A stretch of 64,000 nt of DNA from Humulus lupulus (Eukaryota; Streptophyta; Magnoliopsida; Rosales; Cannabaceae). The notes below the pieces were generated by a model. It was given only the letters and a program-made list of their open reading frames with translations. It was not told the origin of the DNA and made no database searches. Shown one piece after another: positions 1-12,767 of the stretch; the first letter of the stretch is position 1; each line of letters starts with the position of its first letter. A program made the translations under genes and the position numbers. The stretch lies in the NCBI RefSeq assembly GCF_963169125.1, contig NC_084793.1, positions 217,026,652-217,090,651 on the forward strand, given 5' to 3'.

Positions 1-1110
1 CATTGATTGAGTGGGACTGGAAATATGGCGGGAGGTTTCTTGAATCTAATATTAGACAGAAAGCCATCTTTTTCTATCAGTGGATATCGTGATTCAGCTT
101 TGAGAAGTCTCTTGCTTATATAATACACCAGTATTTTAGCGCGGTCTTCTTCTTGAACTAACACGGCACTGACTGCACTTTCTGTCACAGCTAAATAAAG
201 GAACAGAGGTTCTCCAGACATAGGCTTAGATAATACTGGGGGCTCGTCCAAGTGCATTTTTAGGTTGAGGAATGCCTGCTCGCACTCCTCAGTCCATTTA
301 AATTTCTTGTTTCCTCTAAGCAAGTTATAGAACGGCAAGCACTTGTCATTGGATTTTGAAATAAAATGGTTCAGGGCTGCCACCTTTCCAGCTAGACTCT
401 GAACTTCTTTACGCGGCCTAGGTGAGGTCATTTCAAATAATGATCTAATTTTATCAAGTTTCACCTCTATCCCCCTTGTATTGACTATGAATCCCGAAAA
501 ATTTCTCGATGCCACTCCGAAAGTACACTTTTGGGGATTCAGTCTCACATTATACCTCCTCAAGATCTCAAAACATTCATTCAGATCGGATACATGGTTA
601 TTGGCAGTCTTGGATTTGACTAGCATATCATCGACATACACTTCCATATTTTTCGCGATCTGACCAACAAACATTTTGTTGACTAACCATTGGTAGGTAG
701 CTCTGGCATTCTTCAGCCCTAAGGGCATAACTTTGTAACAATATACATTAGTTGGAGTCATAAAGCTAGTATGCTCTTGGTCCGCAGGATTCATCGCGAA
801 TTGTTTATATCCAGAATATGCATCCATGAAGGACATGAGCTCATGTCCCGCAGTGTCGTTTACCAACTGATCAATCCTCGGTAGTGGGAAGCAATCTTTA
901 GGAAAAGCTTTGTTCAGGTCGAAGAAATCGATGCAGATCCTCCACTTTCTGTTTGGCTTCGGGACCAGCACAGGATTCGCGACCTAGATCGGGTATTTTG
1001 CTTCACGAATAAACCCACACTTTAATAACCGAGCTACTTCTTCCTCCAGTTTTTCAACTTGGACTGTTCCCAAACGTCTCTGTTTCTAGGATTTTGCAGG
1101 CACGCTTTTT
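1..1110 (-). pseudogene. Reverse transcriptase / RNase H of Tat-C (broken, runs off left edge)
   Basis: The minus strand encodes a near-continuous RT palm and RNase H. The RT block ANPVLVPKPN near 960 is followed by DAYSGY near 820, the catalytic motif YVDDML near 622-640, and the RNase H start (KCLPFYNLL, then FLYLAVTE) towards base 1. A TAG replaces the Trp codon in the conserved PLWVANP motif at about 985, and further lesions occur upstream. RT copies element RNA into DNA and RNase H removes the RNA strand; this copy cannot make a full enzyme. The tether and integrase would lie left of the window. Confidence 0.88.
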
Positions 1111-1169
1111 TCCAAGTTTAGAGTGTGCATAATCACACCCAGGGTTATTCCCACCATGTCTTCATGTGA

Positions 1170-1950
1170 TCAGGCGAAAACATCTAGATTCCCCTGTAAA
1201 AATTTAACCAGCTCCTTTTTCCTTTCATCACCAAGATTTTTCCCAATCATAATGACTCTTGAAGTGTCTTTGGGATCTATGTTTACTTCATCGAGCTCCT
1301 CAATAGCTTGGAGCTCTAATCTATCCTCGCCCATCTCTTGGGGCGATGTCACTATCCTTTGTTTCCTTAGGTTCTTCTGTTCCGCAAGCAACTTTCACTT
1401 CCTGGGTTTCCTCACCTCCATCACTTATGGCCATTGCTTGCTGCCTGGGTTGGGATTTTCCCTTCATTGAAATGCTATAGCATTCCTTGGCAGCGAGCTA
1501 ATCGCCTCTAACGGTGCATATTCCCGCAAATGAGGGGAATTTGATTGCTAGGTGGCAGATAGAGGTTATGGCTTCAAACGCCATCAACACAAGTCAACCC
1601 AAAATCGCATTGTACACGGCTGGACAATCGATGACCACGAATTGAAGTAGCTTGGAGACAGTTCGTGGACCTTCACCTAATGTTACCACTAATTCGATCA
1701 TTTTGATGGCAGCTGCCCCTTCACCAGAAAACCCATATAGAATCATTGAGGTTGTCTTTAGTTCGGTTACAGAAAATCCCATTTTTTCTAAGGTGGACCT
1801 AAAAAGTAGATTCACAGAGCTCCCGTTGTCTACTAGTGTCCTCCGAACTCTCCGGTTGGTGAGATGAACAGTTATGACCAGAGGATTGTTATGTGGGAAC
1901 TGGACATGGCTGGCATCTTCTTCCGTAAAAATGATTGGTTGCTTCTCCAA
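1170..1950 (-). pseudogene. Aspartic protease and protease-RT linker of Tat-C
   Basis: At 1594-1950 the minus strand encodes a retropepsin-like fold with the catalytic motif LVDNGSS, then a FVVIDCPAVYNAILG block typical of Tat proteases. In other families the active site is usually DTGSS; DNGSS is also used by the complete Tat element in this window. From 1391 to 1170 a further open stretch (EDRLELQAIEELDEVNI) corresponds to the acidic linker between protease and RT. Stops separate the two parts and separate them from RT, so this is a remnant of the polyprotein that would have cleaved Gag-Pol. Confidence 0.82.
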
Positions 1951-2169
1951 TCGCTGCTACTTTTATAATCGTTGTTCTGGAACGAACTCCACTCTGTTAT
2001 GGGACTTCAGTTCGTTGATGTACCTCTTCTGGCACCTCTGCTCGTGCCTGCCAGATGAGGTCCTCCTAAAATGGTGGCTATATCTCCTCCTGTTATCGGA
2101 GGATGATTGTCCTGATTCACCTAAGCTCCGGCTTGATTCATTGGAGCCTCAGGAGCTGACAGATGATTT

Positions 2170-4380
2170 TGTCCAGCGGGCTAACTAGGAGTCGCTCGAT
2201 TATGGGCGTACTGGGCCAAAGGTCCTGCCGTGATGAGAGTCTTGATCTCATCCTTCAGCTATCTACAGTCATCAGTATTATGACCGATATCATTGTGGAA
2301 TCGGCAAAACTTCGAAGGGTCTTTCTTCTTCCATGGAAGGTGAGTAGAATTAACTAAGAAGATACGCTCTCTAGTATCCGTGAGAATGGTACATGTTGCA
2401 TAGATCAGTTTAAATTTCTCTACGGGCTTGTTTTTCTTTGTTCTGCTTTGGTCGTCCTAACCATTTCCCTTCCTCTTATTATTTCCCCCTTGGTTATTCT
2501 AGGCAATGGTTTGAGCCATAGCTGCAACATCCGTTACTGCTCCAACGGGATGGATAGGGACTTGGTTGTTTCATGCGACAAAAGCTCGCACCTCTTCCAG
2601 GTTAACCCATCTTTGAGCTCGTGTCAAGAACTCATCCACAGTATTAACTCCTTTCCTCTGTAACTCATGCCACAGGTCGCCTCCAACAAGAATTCCCATC
2701 CTCATTGCCATGAGCTTGGAGATTTTGTCGGCATCTCTAGCTCACGCAGCGACATTGGCAAACCTATTTAGTTATGCTTTCAACGGCTCACTGGGCTGCT
2801 GCTTTACATTAGCCAATGAGTCAGCCTTCACCCGAGCTGCCTGGGAAGCCCTGAATGCTCTCTTCAAATTAGTGGAAAAACTCTTCAATGAGTTGATGGA
2901 ATGCCTCTTGTATTGTTTGCACCACTTCCTAGCTGGACCAATCAAAATCGAGGGGAATATAAGGCACCTTAGATCGGGTCCGACGTTGTGGACCATCATT
3001 ATTGTGTTGAACATCCCCAGGTGATCAGACGGATCCCCATCTCCGTCAAACTTTGACAAATGTGGCATCCTGAAACCCACTTGATATGCGGCCGTCGCAA
3101 TATTCAGGGCGAAAAGCTCGAGCTCACCCTCTGAGTCAGGATCATCTTTTTCTTTCTTCGATAGAAAATTCTTCATTAGCTCCTCCATCTGGGCTAGCCT
3201 TTTGAGGGTTTGGTCCTTGGTGCCTAGGTTATTCTGGGGCTGTTCAACAGCTCCCATCCTATCGTATGTGTTTGGCGAGTTGTTATCCCTCCAAGTTCGG
3301 GCTTGGTTTTCTGGGACATTCCCGTTATCACGTACTTTGGAAGGACCTCCCTCTTGATGAGTGTAACTGACTCCTTCATCTTGAGCTGAATTTCTTCACT
3401 GCGAATTTAGGCGATCACGCAGATCAGGCTGTGGATCATATCAAGGGCTTTGAGCCGAACTTAGATGATTCCTTAGATCGCCCTCAGACCTACCACTTCG
3501 ACAACTTTCTGTCCAGTAACTTCCATTTGTGAAGCTCACAGCTCGTGGTGGAGGCCGAGGAATCAGATTTTCAATACGTGTTCGTGGAACATAGGTGCAA
3601 GCAGATGGAGGAGGATTTCTTATGCTATCTCCATAACTAGGAATGTCTCGTGTAGGAAGAGGCGGAGTCAAATGTCTTATCGGTGATGGGGGATGCCTAA
3701 CTGGTGAGGCTAACCTTGTTCCATCAGGGCTAACTAAATTACCCCGCCTCTGTACCACACCATCATTTCTAGCCCTCTGCACTTGACGATCCGATCTTGA
3801 CACAGGAAGGTTTTCTAGAACATTTTATCTCTGTGAACCTATTCCAGCCCCTCCTCGTGGGTTGCCATGGGTATTCCCAGGCGTGTGTGACAGAGGCACC
3901 AAACTTGGGGTCGCGGTTCAAACCGATCGACTGATGTACTGATGACACCTCCGAGGGCCACTAGCTTGAGCATTTTGGCGGTCTTGCACCGTAGGTACAG
4001 AACTTGGGGTGGCAGTTCTGACTAACCAACTTGGTTTGGATCGGTTATTCATGTGGGACTTATGAGACCCACTTTGCCTCTTTTCAACATTGACGTCGGT
4101 TGCAAGAGGGGGAAACCCAGCCAAAACCTCTTCAATTTGCCTGTTTGCCTTGGCAAGGTGGCTTCTTAACTGCATATTTTCCCATTCAACTGCAGCTATG
4201 TAATCTGGGTTTGGATTCAGTGGAAATGACGCTGAACTCCCAGTATTATCGTGGCCCAATGGTTGCTTTCTCGAAAGTTGTTAAACTTCAGGGCCATGCT
4301 CGTTTGAAATAGCAGTATGAGGGGCCTCCTGCCCACCAGGCTGCTCTATCTCATTATCATGCATTGAGCGAGTGACCATC
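2170..4380 (-). pseudogene. gag of Tat-C (N-terminal region, capsid, zinc knuckle; broken)
   Basis: The minus strand carries the structural polyprotein in pieces. 3918-4259 and 3441-3803 are the charged, low-complexity N-terminal region. 2772-3257 is the capsid-like segment (HLSKFDGDGDPSDHL, then CLIFPSIL and WCKQYKRHSINS). At about 2262-2340 there is a Tat-type knuckle, FCRFHNDIGHNTDDC, with pattern C-x2-H-x4-H-x4-C, followed at once by a TAG stop. Gag normally assembles the cytoplasmic virus-like particle and packages element RNA. Stops and frame changes between the blocks make this copy non-functional. Confidence 0.78.
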
Positions 4381-4426
4381 ATGATGAGATTTGACTAGGA
4401 TTTTGATGAAAGCACTAATCTCACCT

Positions 4427-4445
4427 CTAAATGAAAGCACCAAAC
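4427..4445 (-). other. Primer-binding site region of Tat-C
   Basis: Directly inside the LTR, the minus strand reads GTTTGGTGCTTTCATTT. It sits one or two bases from the LTR end, as expected for the site where a host tRNA primes minus-strand DNA synthesis. It differs from the GGCACCGTCTGTGGGAA-type site of the other two Tat elements here, so the primer tRNA is not assigned. Confidence 0.55.
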
Positions 4446-5127
4446 TGTTGACGCGGTTTCTCACCAACAGTGTATTAAGAAAATCACAAGGTTGGTTAGT
4501 GCTTAATAATAAACCGAAATAGAAATGAAATCTCAAAGACAGATCTTTTACGTGGTTCAGTGGCTAAAATCCACCTAGTCCACAAGTCTATATTATTACT
4601 GTTTTTCTCTCTTTATTTTGGCAGTGTTTCAACATTATAGAATAATTGTCCCTTTCCCTGTCCAATATTCTCATTATTTATAGAGAAATTCCATGGACAG
4701 GTTTGGGTAACTGCGTGAGTCAATCACGGATTTACATATTTATTACATTTAATAAAAATTATTCCCATTTATACTAGCATATGATCTAATCATGAAATAA
4801 ATAGTCTCTTAATATCTGGGACATTAAATATTATAGGCTGGACATAAATGTTCGTATAAAAGTACTCGAGTCATTAGGGATTCGCGGGTACACAATATAT
4901 TTGAGTTACCACGAGCTGAATATATCTCTGAGCTCATACTATGGAGGTTGTATGAATATCATGAGCTCGTGCTTCGCACATATGCATCCCTAACTCGCAT
5001 AATCAACGTGAAAAGTGAGATTTCCATGTGGATAATAAATGGATTCCTTGGTTATTTCTTCCACATATTTATTTGCTAGTTGTACCCGAGCTGAGTGAAG
5101 GACTCATGCTGAAATTAGGATACAACA
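4446..5127 (-). repeat. 5' LTR of Tat-C (682 bp)
   Basis: The segment begins TGTTGACG and ends ACAACA, giving the terminal inverted repeat TGTTG/CAACA. It lies immediately outside the primer site, so it is the 5' LTR of the minus-strand element. Like the other Tat LTRs here, its inner edge begins TGTTGACG. The boundaries come from the terminal motif only, because the second LTR is not in the window. Confidence 0.75.
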
Positions 5128-5153
5128 TATACTCTTTGGTGCACTAAAGGTAT

Positions 5154-6520
5154 TGATAACTCTTGAATAAAGAGTTCTTTTGATGCTTTTAAACTTGTGA
5201 ATGTATAATTAGGAAGATTGATGTTTGTTTATTATTGTTAGTTAATTTCTTTTCCTTTCTGTGGTTTTGTGAGTTATTGTGTCTTTTCAGTTTAATGAGC
5301 TAAAAGTAGAAAAATAATGAATTTATGCATGAATTATCAAAGGAGAAATAGGAAAAGTAAAGTGGCTTCTAAGTTATTTTGTTTGTGTTGAAATTCTTGA
5401 TTTTGTTGGAGAATTTCCATCAAGATCCAAGTGGGGAATTTCATCATATGAAGAAGATCCACTTTACATTTCATTAATTGAGCTAAAAAAGATTGGTGAG
5501 GAGGGGAAATCAGAGGCATACTCAATATTTTGAAACATTATCATGTGAGAAAAAGTGCTCAGAAAAAGTAGTGGGCCAAAAATAGAGAAAAATGATGTGA
5601 CCTTCTAATTAGGAAAAGGAATGGTACCTAGCATCATTAAAAGAAAGACATCCACCATTTTAGAGGGGGACATAGAATCCTAGATCTGAAACTAGAGAGA
5701 AAAATGCACAAAAAAAGGAATGAAGAAGAAGAAAAGAAAGAATGAGAAGAAGATGTACAAAAGAGAGAAGGACAAGGAAGGAGGATCCATCCACATAGTT
5801 TCCTCTTTACCCTTTACTCTTTTTATATTTCTCTCTATTTGTAAAACCATGGATGTGTTGATTTTGGGTATTTTTGTGTTTTTGAGTATGAACTAATTTT
5901 CTTGTAGCTAGAGTTATTGATGAACTTGGATTGTAGATTTAATTGATGTTTTATGAACGTTTTTAGTAATTAAAGTTTTGTTCATTAAAGTGATGCTCAA
6001 TATTGTAAAATTACTTTTGCTTGATCACCAATTGTAGGTTTCATCGCTAATCTTGATTTTGAAAAAAAAAATAGGATTAATGAAAATACTTGAATGATGC
6101 ATGATAATCATCTTTGCTAAGTGTGATTTGTAGATGGTATAGGGATGTATTATTTACCTTGTATGTCCTATTGGTAATTTGGTTCTTAATTAGTGTTCTT
6201 ATTTCTATATTTGCATAGGAATATGTCTAATTTAGTTTTGAGAGCCCATAGCATATAGGTTTTGAAAAATCAAATGTTCATTTCTAAATTTATGGTTGAC
6301 AAAGTTTAATTATTAATGCATTCTTCTATGGCACTGTATTGAATTTTTATTCAAAGAGGATTTAATTATTCTAGCTTATCATTATATAGCTCATTTTTGT
6401 TCTTTATTTTATTTAGTTTCTTTCTTAGGTTTTAGTTGATATCAAATCATCACCCATTTGTTCTACCTAAGTAGTTAAGTGTTGCTTTTACCCAATTTGT
6501 TGTTAATTCAATACCTGTCA
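5154..6520 (+). repeat. Left LTR of LARD-A, 3' end missing
   Basis: The sequence matches the reverse complement of the LTR at 24673-26160 from its TGATAACTC start to about 'gttaattcaatacc', then jumps into internal sequence near 6520. About 95 bp of the LTR end, the primer site and the start of the internal region are therefore missing. No open reading frame of note. Confidence 0.7.
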
Positions 6521-8571
6521 TTGTAACCTTTTTGTTTTCGCTTCTTTTTGGTGTCATTATCCTGCTTTTAGTTTGTCCTTTTGTTATAATTGTTTTGAGG
6601 ATGTACTTTGTCTTTGTTAGTTTTAACTAGGGGCTCGATGACGATCTTGAAAAACTAAAAAAATATAATAATATCAAGATGAAGCAAATGTCACTCTTGC
6701 TTAAGTTTTAAACAAAATACTTTGCGTGTGAATGTGGCTAGAAATTTTTTGATGAGAGTGTTTCTATTTTTAGTGTGTGCATATCTTGATTAAGCATTTT
6801 TGAGACCCTAGTAAGAGTTAGGTGCTTGTGAGAGCTTAAGTTTTTAGAATTACTTAGTGGTTTTCCATGAGTCAAAATCCTAGACATCACTACACCAATG
6901 ACATGATTTAAGCCATCCTTGGACCGTTTGAGCATTTGAAGCTTACCATTTATGCGTTTTTATCTCTAGTCACCTCGTTCAGCTTAATAGACACTTTTCA
7001 TTCTTAGCCAGTCATTAGCCTAGCTAGATATCCTATTTCAAACTGAAGTTTCATGAACTTCAGTTGGATGTTCAAGGATCCAGATGTCATAGAATTCCAA
7101 ATTCCATTTCTAGATTCATGGTGTTTCAACCATTGTTTTCTGTAAAAACATTTTCATTACATACTAGTATGTAAATGAAATATAGTTAGATTGTGTTACA
7201 CACAATTAACTAAACTTTATGTTTGTAACGAAGTAGTTACTGACTAACGCTCCCACTACAATAATCCTTTATAGAATTTGTGATATTCTTTGGTTTTATC
7301 ATTGTTAATTAACAGTAACTTGCTTACTGGACTTGCAATCATTATTTCTAGTACAAGTTAACTAGAAAAATATAGTGTTTATAATAATCATGCTTCATTA
7401 AAGTAGCATTTAAGAGATATAAATCCTTTTGTAATCTTTTATGATTATTAAATTGTTTCACTGAATGACTTCATGGAAAACATTCAATGTATTCACATAA
7501 CCACTTGTGAATCTCAACTTTTAAGTCTTTGATGTTGTACAATCAAACATGTATAGAGTATAACAAGTGTTAAAATTATACAGATAATAAAGACGATAAT
7601 GATCACTCATTATCTATTTAATCTTATCTAATATGATTATATTCCATTTCTAAAATACTAATTTTGCTTAGCATTCTAGTTGTATGCGAGTTGGGTTTGA
7701 ATTCCAAGTTCACATGCATATTACTTGAATTCCAAATTCAAGTTTAGACTTCCTTTTGATCAGATCAAACAAGTATTTAAGTGACTTTAATTTGAATGTT
7801 GCATGATTAAAGATTGCACTCCCTTGAATCAAATGAATGTTTTGTGAAAAGAAAAAATATCAGGAAAAAAAAGATAAGAAAATTAAAAGAAGAAAAAAGA
7901 GTCATTAAAAATAGTTGTAAATAAGTTTGGGGTGTAGCTCTTTAATTAAAAGAAAATTATATTTGAGTTTGTGTCCTTGTTATGTTAGCAATAAAGATTA
8001 GTGCAAGAGTTATATTTTGTTGTGGGGTGTTCTTTGGGGAAATTGATGTGTTCTTTTATGTTGGTGCTAGAATGATTAAAGTGATTAGGGTGATTTGAGC
8101 CAAAAATAGTCTCTTTTATCCTACCTTTACCCTAGCCTATCATTACAAGCTTGAAAATTCCAAGTGATCTTTGATGTGTTGTTTGTCTACATTAGTGGGC
8201 AGGGATCAATAAGTTAACTTATGAAGGGACTAGTTAAGCTTTAAGACCAAGGCCTAGTTTGATTTGGGAGATAAAAAGTGTTTAGGAAAAGCTATGCATG
8301 CACTAAAGAGAGAAACACTTGACTCATATTTTGACAACAACATTAATACTTGAAGATTTAGATTTAAGGCTTGTGTAAGTGTGAAATTTTGCTTCAATAA
8401 AATTCTCGAGAGCTTTCCCCTTTTTAAGCATTGGAAAAAAAAGTGTATTCTCTCTTTTTGTGTCTTGTTTGTGTTGTCTTTCTATTTTACATTTGTTTTT
8501 CAAATTTTGATGTCTTTTGTGTTTTTTAGATTCATCACTCGAGGATGAGCAATGACATAAGCTTGGGTGTG
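6521..8571 (+). mobile_element. Internal non-coding region of LARD-A with polypurine tract
   Basis: The stretch is the reverse complement of 26161-27720 in content and order, including 'gctcgatgacgatcttg' near 6630 and 'cactcgaggatgagcaatg' near 8535. No gag or pol motif is present in any frame. The right end GCTTGGGTGTG abuts the next LTR and corresponds to the polypurine tract that primes plus-strand synthesis (AGTTTGGGGGTG in the copy at 62081). Bases 7032-7800 do not match the other copies. Confidence 0.65.
7032..7800. other. Unassigned insert within LARD-A internal region
   Basis: After 'tagcctagctagatat' the LARD consensus stops, and it resumes near 7805 with 'gcactcccttgaatcaaa'. The 770 bp between are AT-rich and non-coding, and contain 'aacgctcccactac' near 7250, a phrase reminiscent of copia-type LTRs. 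No clear TG/CA ends or target duplication were found, so it may be an insertion fragment or a replacement. Confidence 0.4.
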
Positions 8572-9382
8572 TGATAACTCTTGAGTAAAGAATTATTTTG
8601 ATGCTTTTAAACTTGTAAATGTAGAATTAGGAAGACTGATGTTTGTTTATTATTGTTATTTTTAGTTAATTTCTTTTCCTTTTTGTGTTGTTGTGAGTTA
8701 TTCTGTCTTTTCAGTTTTCAAGAGATGAAAGTAAGAAAATAAGGAATTTAGGCATGAATTATCTAAGGAGAAAGATGAAAAGTAGAGTGGCTTCTAAGTT
8801 GTTTTGTTTGTGCTGAAATTCCAAATTTTGCTGTAGTAAAGACAATTTTGCTGGAGCATTCCAGTTCTAAGTTGTTTCCAATGATGCATGATAATCGCCT
8901 TGGCTAAGTCTGATTTTTAGATGGTACATGGATGTGCTATTTTCCTTGTAAGACCTATTAGAAATTCGGTGCTTAATTAGTGTTCTTAACTCTAGATTTG
9001 CATAAGAATATGTCTAATTTAGTTTTGAGAGCCTATAACATATAGGTTTGGAAAAATCATATGTTCATTTCTAAATTTTAAGTTGACAAAGTTTAATTTT
9101 TAATGCATTCCTCTATGACATTGTATTGAATTTTCATTCTAGGAGGTTTTAATAATTCTAGCTCATCATTAAACTGCTCACTTTTGTTCTTAATTTTATT
9201 TACTTTCTTTCTTAGTTTTTAGTTTAAATCAAATCATCACCCATTTGTTTTACCTAAATTTTTAAGTGTTTATTTTACCAAACTTTCTGCTAATTCAATC
9301 ATTGTGAAGACGATACTCAACTTATCATTATATTACTTGTTGACTACGTACACTTGCGTATAATTGATCAAAATTTATCACA
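8572..9382 (+). repeat. Right LTR of LARD-A, internally deleted
   Basis: It starts TGATAACTCTTGAG at the polypurine tract and ends TTTATCACA, followed by AGTTTTTTG. The end matches the LTR end/primer-site junction of the minus-strand copy at 28078. Around 8870-8890 it jumps from the first third to the last half, a deletion of roughly 600 bp relative to the 1488-bp LTR at 24673. Confidence 0.65.
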
Positions 9383-9409
9383 AGTTTTTTGCATCATTTC
9401 CCTAGAATT

Positions 9410-10860
9410 TCAGCATATGAAGGTACATAGTCACAAAATAAGTAAGAAAGTGATAAGTATTCAAGTTCATCTCCACGAGGATGACAAATTAAAACTAAAT
9501 GCACAAATTAATTACCAAGCGATTGCAAAAGTAACCAATATTAAATTGTTGTGATTCTTGTGAACTAAAACTAATTGAGATCAATTAAAAGTTCTTAACA
9601 ATAAATTAGAATGCCAATCTAAAAGTGAGAGAAATCAATTTGGTGAAGTGGGCTTGAATTATTAAATCCTTCTATGTCTAGTGACCTTAACAGTTTGCTG
9701 CAGCAAAATTCCCAGAGTTAACAAGAATTCAAAATAAGGTCATATAACTTTTCCAAATCCTATGGTATTTATTCCTTAACCTAACTAAATATATTTCTAT
9801 GTCAATCAAGTTTAAGAATTCAATTTTAAGCTTCAATTCATAATTGTTACACAATGCAGATAACACAATCCTATGCTATTCACAAAACATAATCTAACAA
9901 GATTATCTACTTTTATCATTCAAGTTCATCCATCATATTCAAACTTCCTATTACAAAAATAACTAATCATCTTTTCATTGATGGCCAAACAACAACAAGA
10001 ATTAATCATTAAGCACACTTCAATGAACAATGGGTATTTTTGCTAAAATAAATTGCTAGAAATTGAAAACTGAGACATAGAGTGCATTAATAATCCAAGC
10101 CTCAAAATATCTAGTTCATGGCTAAATTAAGAATCACAAATAAAAATTCAAATATGTCCTTGGGTATTCGAACACAAAATGCTATAAAAATTTGGAAAAG
10201 AATAACAAACGACAGATTAGAGATAAGTCAAAATGATGATGAAAATACGTGTCCTCTTCTCCGCCTTTTCTTCTTTCCTCTTTTCCTTTGTTTTACTGCT
10301 GGGTCTCCCTCTGTACTTGGTGTTTCTTTCACTTAAAATGGCTGAAATCTCTATAAAATGGAGGTTGTTGTTTCTTTTCATTAAGTTAGGGTACAAACCC
10401 CATTCCTCTCTACACGCGAGTCTCCTCTTTTCTCTTCTAGAAAATGCTCAAATCTTTAACATATTGCCTCTGAATTTCCCACATCATCCCTCCTCGCAAC
10501 CTCAATTAATGACATGACAAGTGTCTCTTTTTCATATGCTAAAATTCTCCACTTGAATCTTGATGGAAATATTCCAACAAAATTTCCTTTGCTAAAGCAA
10601 AATCTGAAATTTAAGCACAAACAAAACAACTTAGAAACCAATTTAAGTTTCATCTTTTTACTTGGATAGTACATGCATAAAATATATTTTTTTCTACTTT
10701 CAGTTCTTAAAAACTAACAAGACACCATAAACTCATATAAACAGAAAAAAGGATAAGAAATTAACTAAAAAAATAACAACAAAAAGCATGCATCACTCTT
10801 CCTAAATTTAAATTTACAAGTTTAAATGCAACAAAATAACTCTTTATTCAAGAGTTATCA
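9410..10860 (-). repeat. 3' LTR of LARD-C
   Basis: It matches 28078-29055 and its continuation at 61001, including 'aagtattcaagttcat' near 9458 and 'ttctcttctagaaaatgctc' near 10430. It ends AGTTATCA at the polypurine complement. The outer (left) end is degraded: the expected TGTTGTGAT start is replaced by unrelated bases. Confidence 0.66.
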
Positions 10861-12710
10861 CACCCCCAAACTTATGAAATTGCTCGCCCTCGAGTGATCA
10901 ATGTAGAAAGACTCAAAATACATAAAAGACAAAAAAAAAATTGAAAAACAATAGAAAGATTGAAAGACAACACAAACAAGACATAACAAAAGAGGATAAA
11001 CTTTGCTTTGCCTATGCTTAAAAATGTGAAAACTCTCAGGAATTTTATAGCTGAATAAGATAAGCTGAATTTCACACTTACACGAGCTTTAAACAAAAAT
11101 CTTCAAGTATTAATGTTGTTGTCAAAATATGAGTCAACTATTTATCCCTTTAGTGCATGCATAGCTTTTCCTAAACACTTTCGATCACCCAAATCAAACT
11201 AGGCCTTGGTCCAAAAGCTTAACTAGTGTCTCCATAAGTTAACTTAGTGATTCGCTCTTCACTAATGTAGACAAATGACACACCAAAGATCAATAGGACT
11301 TTTCAAACATGTTATGTTACGGTAGGGTGAAGGTGGGATAAGAAAAATTATTTTTGGCTTGAGCACCCTAAACACCTTAATCATTATAGGACCAACATAA
11401 AACAATACACTAATTTCCCCAAAGAACACCCCAACAAAATATAACTCTTGCCACTAATCTTTATTATTAACATAATGACACAAACTAAAATACACTTTTC
11501 TTTTATTTAAAGAGCTACACCCCAAAAATTATTTACAACTATACATGATTACTCTTTTTTTTCTTGTCTTTTTTTCTAATTTTTTTGTTCAAGACATTCC
11601 TTTGATTCAAGGGACTCACTCTTTAATATTTTTTATATATTTATTTTTTTATTATTTTTTCGAATAATGATAAACAAACTAAATGGCAAGAGAACAAGAA
11701 AATAAGAAAACATGCTCCCTCGAAACTTAGTATTCAACATTGCCCCCAATGGTGAAAACAAGAAAATGAAAATGCTCACCCAAATGATTCTCTCACACGT
11801 CACTCCTCTTAACACCCCAAAATGCAACAACCAATCTAACCTAAAAAGATCAAGGTGCTTAAAGGGGTATGGTGGAAAGAGGTTATTATATCTAGCTAGG
11901 CTAATGAGTGGCTAAGACAGAAGAGTGTCTATTAAGCTCAACAGAGTGACTAGGGATAGAAATATATAAATGGTAGAGTTAAAAGGCTCAAACAATCCAA
12001 GGATGGTCTAAATCATGTCATTGGTATAGTGATGTCTTGGATTTCGCCTCAAGGAGAACCACTAAGGAATTATAGAAACTTAAGCTCTCTCAAGTACCTA
12101 CTTTTTCTAGGGTATCAAAAATGTTTAATCAAGCTATGCACACACTAAAAAGGCAAACACTCTGATCACGAAATCTCGAGCAACATTCACACACAAAGAA
12201 GCTAGTTTTGAAACTTAAGCAAGAGTGGCATTCACTTCATCGTAATATTATTATTATTATATTTTTTTTTTAGTTTTTCAAGATTGTCATCGAGCCCCCT
12301 AGTTACTACTAACAAAAAAAAAAGTACATCCTCAAAAGAACGAAAAAATTACAAGACTACAAGGAAAAACTAAAAGCAAAACATGACACAAACAAGAAAC
12401 TAAAATACAAAGTTATTGCCGCAAAACACAAGGAATAATAAAAACAACAAAAGACAAAAATAACATGAGCTGAGATTAGAAAACTCTCCTTGCCTATCCC
12501 TCGGGATTGTGATCCAAAGGGATAGTTTCAATTTTGAATTGATGGCCTTATTTTTTCTTGGTGGTAGAGTGGAGGTATTGGTGGGTTTCCATTTTTGAGC
12601 ACGAGTCTTAGTGGCTGAATTCCTTTGGTCAAATGAAGTTATGGGCACGCTCAAAAACCAAAAATCACAGGCAATTATCATAATCAAGCAACAGAAACAA
12701 AACTTTACCC
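9410..12710 (-). mobile_element. LARD-C: LTR plus internal region, minus strand, truncated
   Basis: A second LARD copy in opposite orientation: LTR at 9410-10860, complement of the polypurine tract (CACCCCCAAACTT) at 10861-10873, then non-coding internal sequence to about 12710. It parallels 26161-28000 almost throughout, then ends at 'aagcaacagaaacaaaac'; its primer site and 5' LTR are absent. Small ORFs inside have no recognisable motif. Confidence 0.68.
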
Positions 12711-12767
12711 TTATTTTTCATGTATCAAGGCTACCCAATAGAACCAACCCATAGTCATAGATGCAAG

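Larger units (their letters stand above)
1..5127 (-). mobile_element. Tat-lineage Ty3/gypsy retrotransposon, 5' half (Tat-C)
   Basis: Read on the minus strand, this is the 5' part of a Ty3/gypsy element in the order LTR (4446-5127), primer site, gag, protease, reverse transcriptase and RNase H, running off the left edge of the window. The Tat lineage is inferred from the protease motif DNGSS, the RT motif YVDDML and close resemblance to the complete Tat element at 38973-52365. Several in-frame stops show it is dead. The 3' half and the partner LTR lie outside the window, so its target duplication cannot be checked; the five bases after the LTR are TATAC. Confidence 0.88.
5154..9382 (+). mobile_element. 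Athila-like non-coding derivative (LARD-A)
   Basis: An LTR starting TGATAACTCTTG at 5154 is followed by about 2 kb without coding capacity, a polypurine tract at 8560-8571, and a second LTR at 8572. The same LTR and internal sequences recur on the minus strand at 9410-12710 and 24673-29055 and again on the plus strand at 61229-62903, which defines a repeat family. LARD (large retrotransposon derivative) is used because the internal region has no gag or pol. No target duplication is seen, and both LTRs are damaged. Confidence 0.7.
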
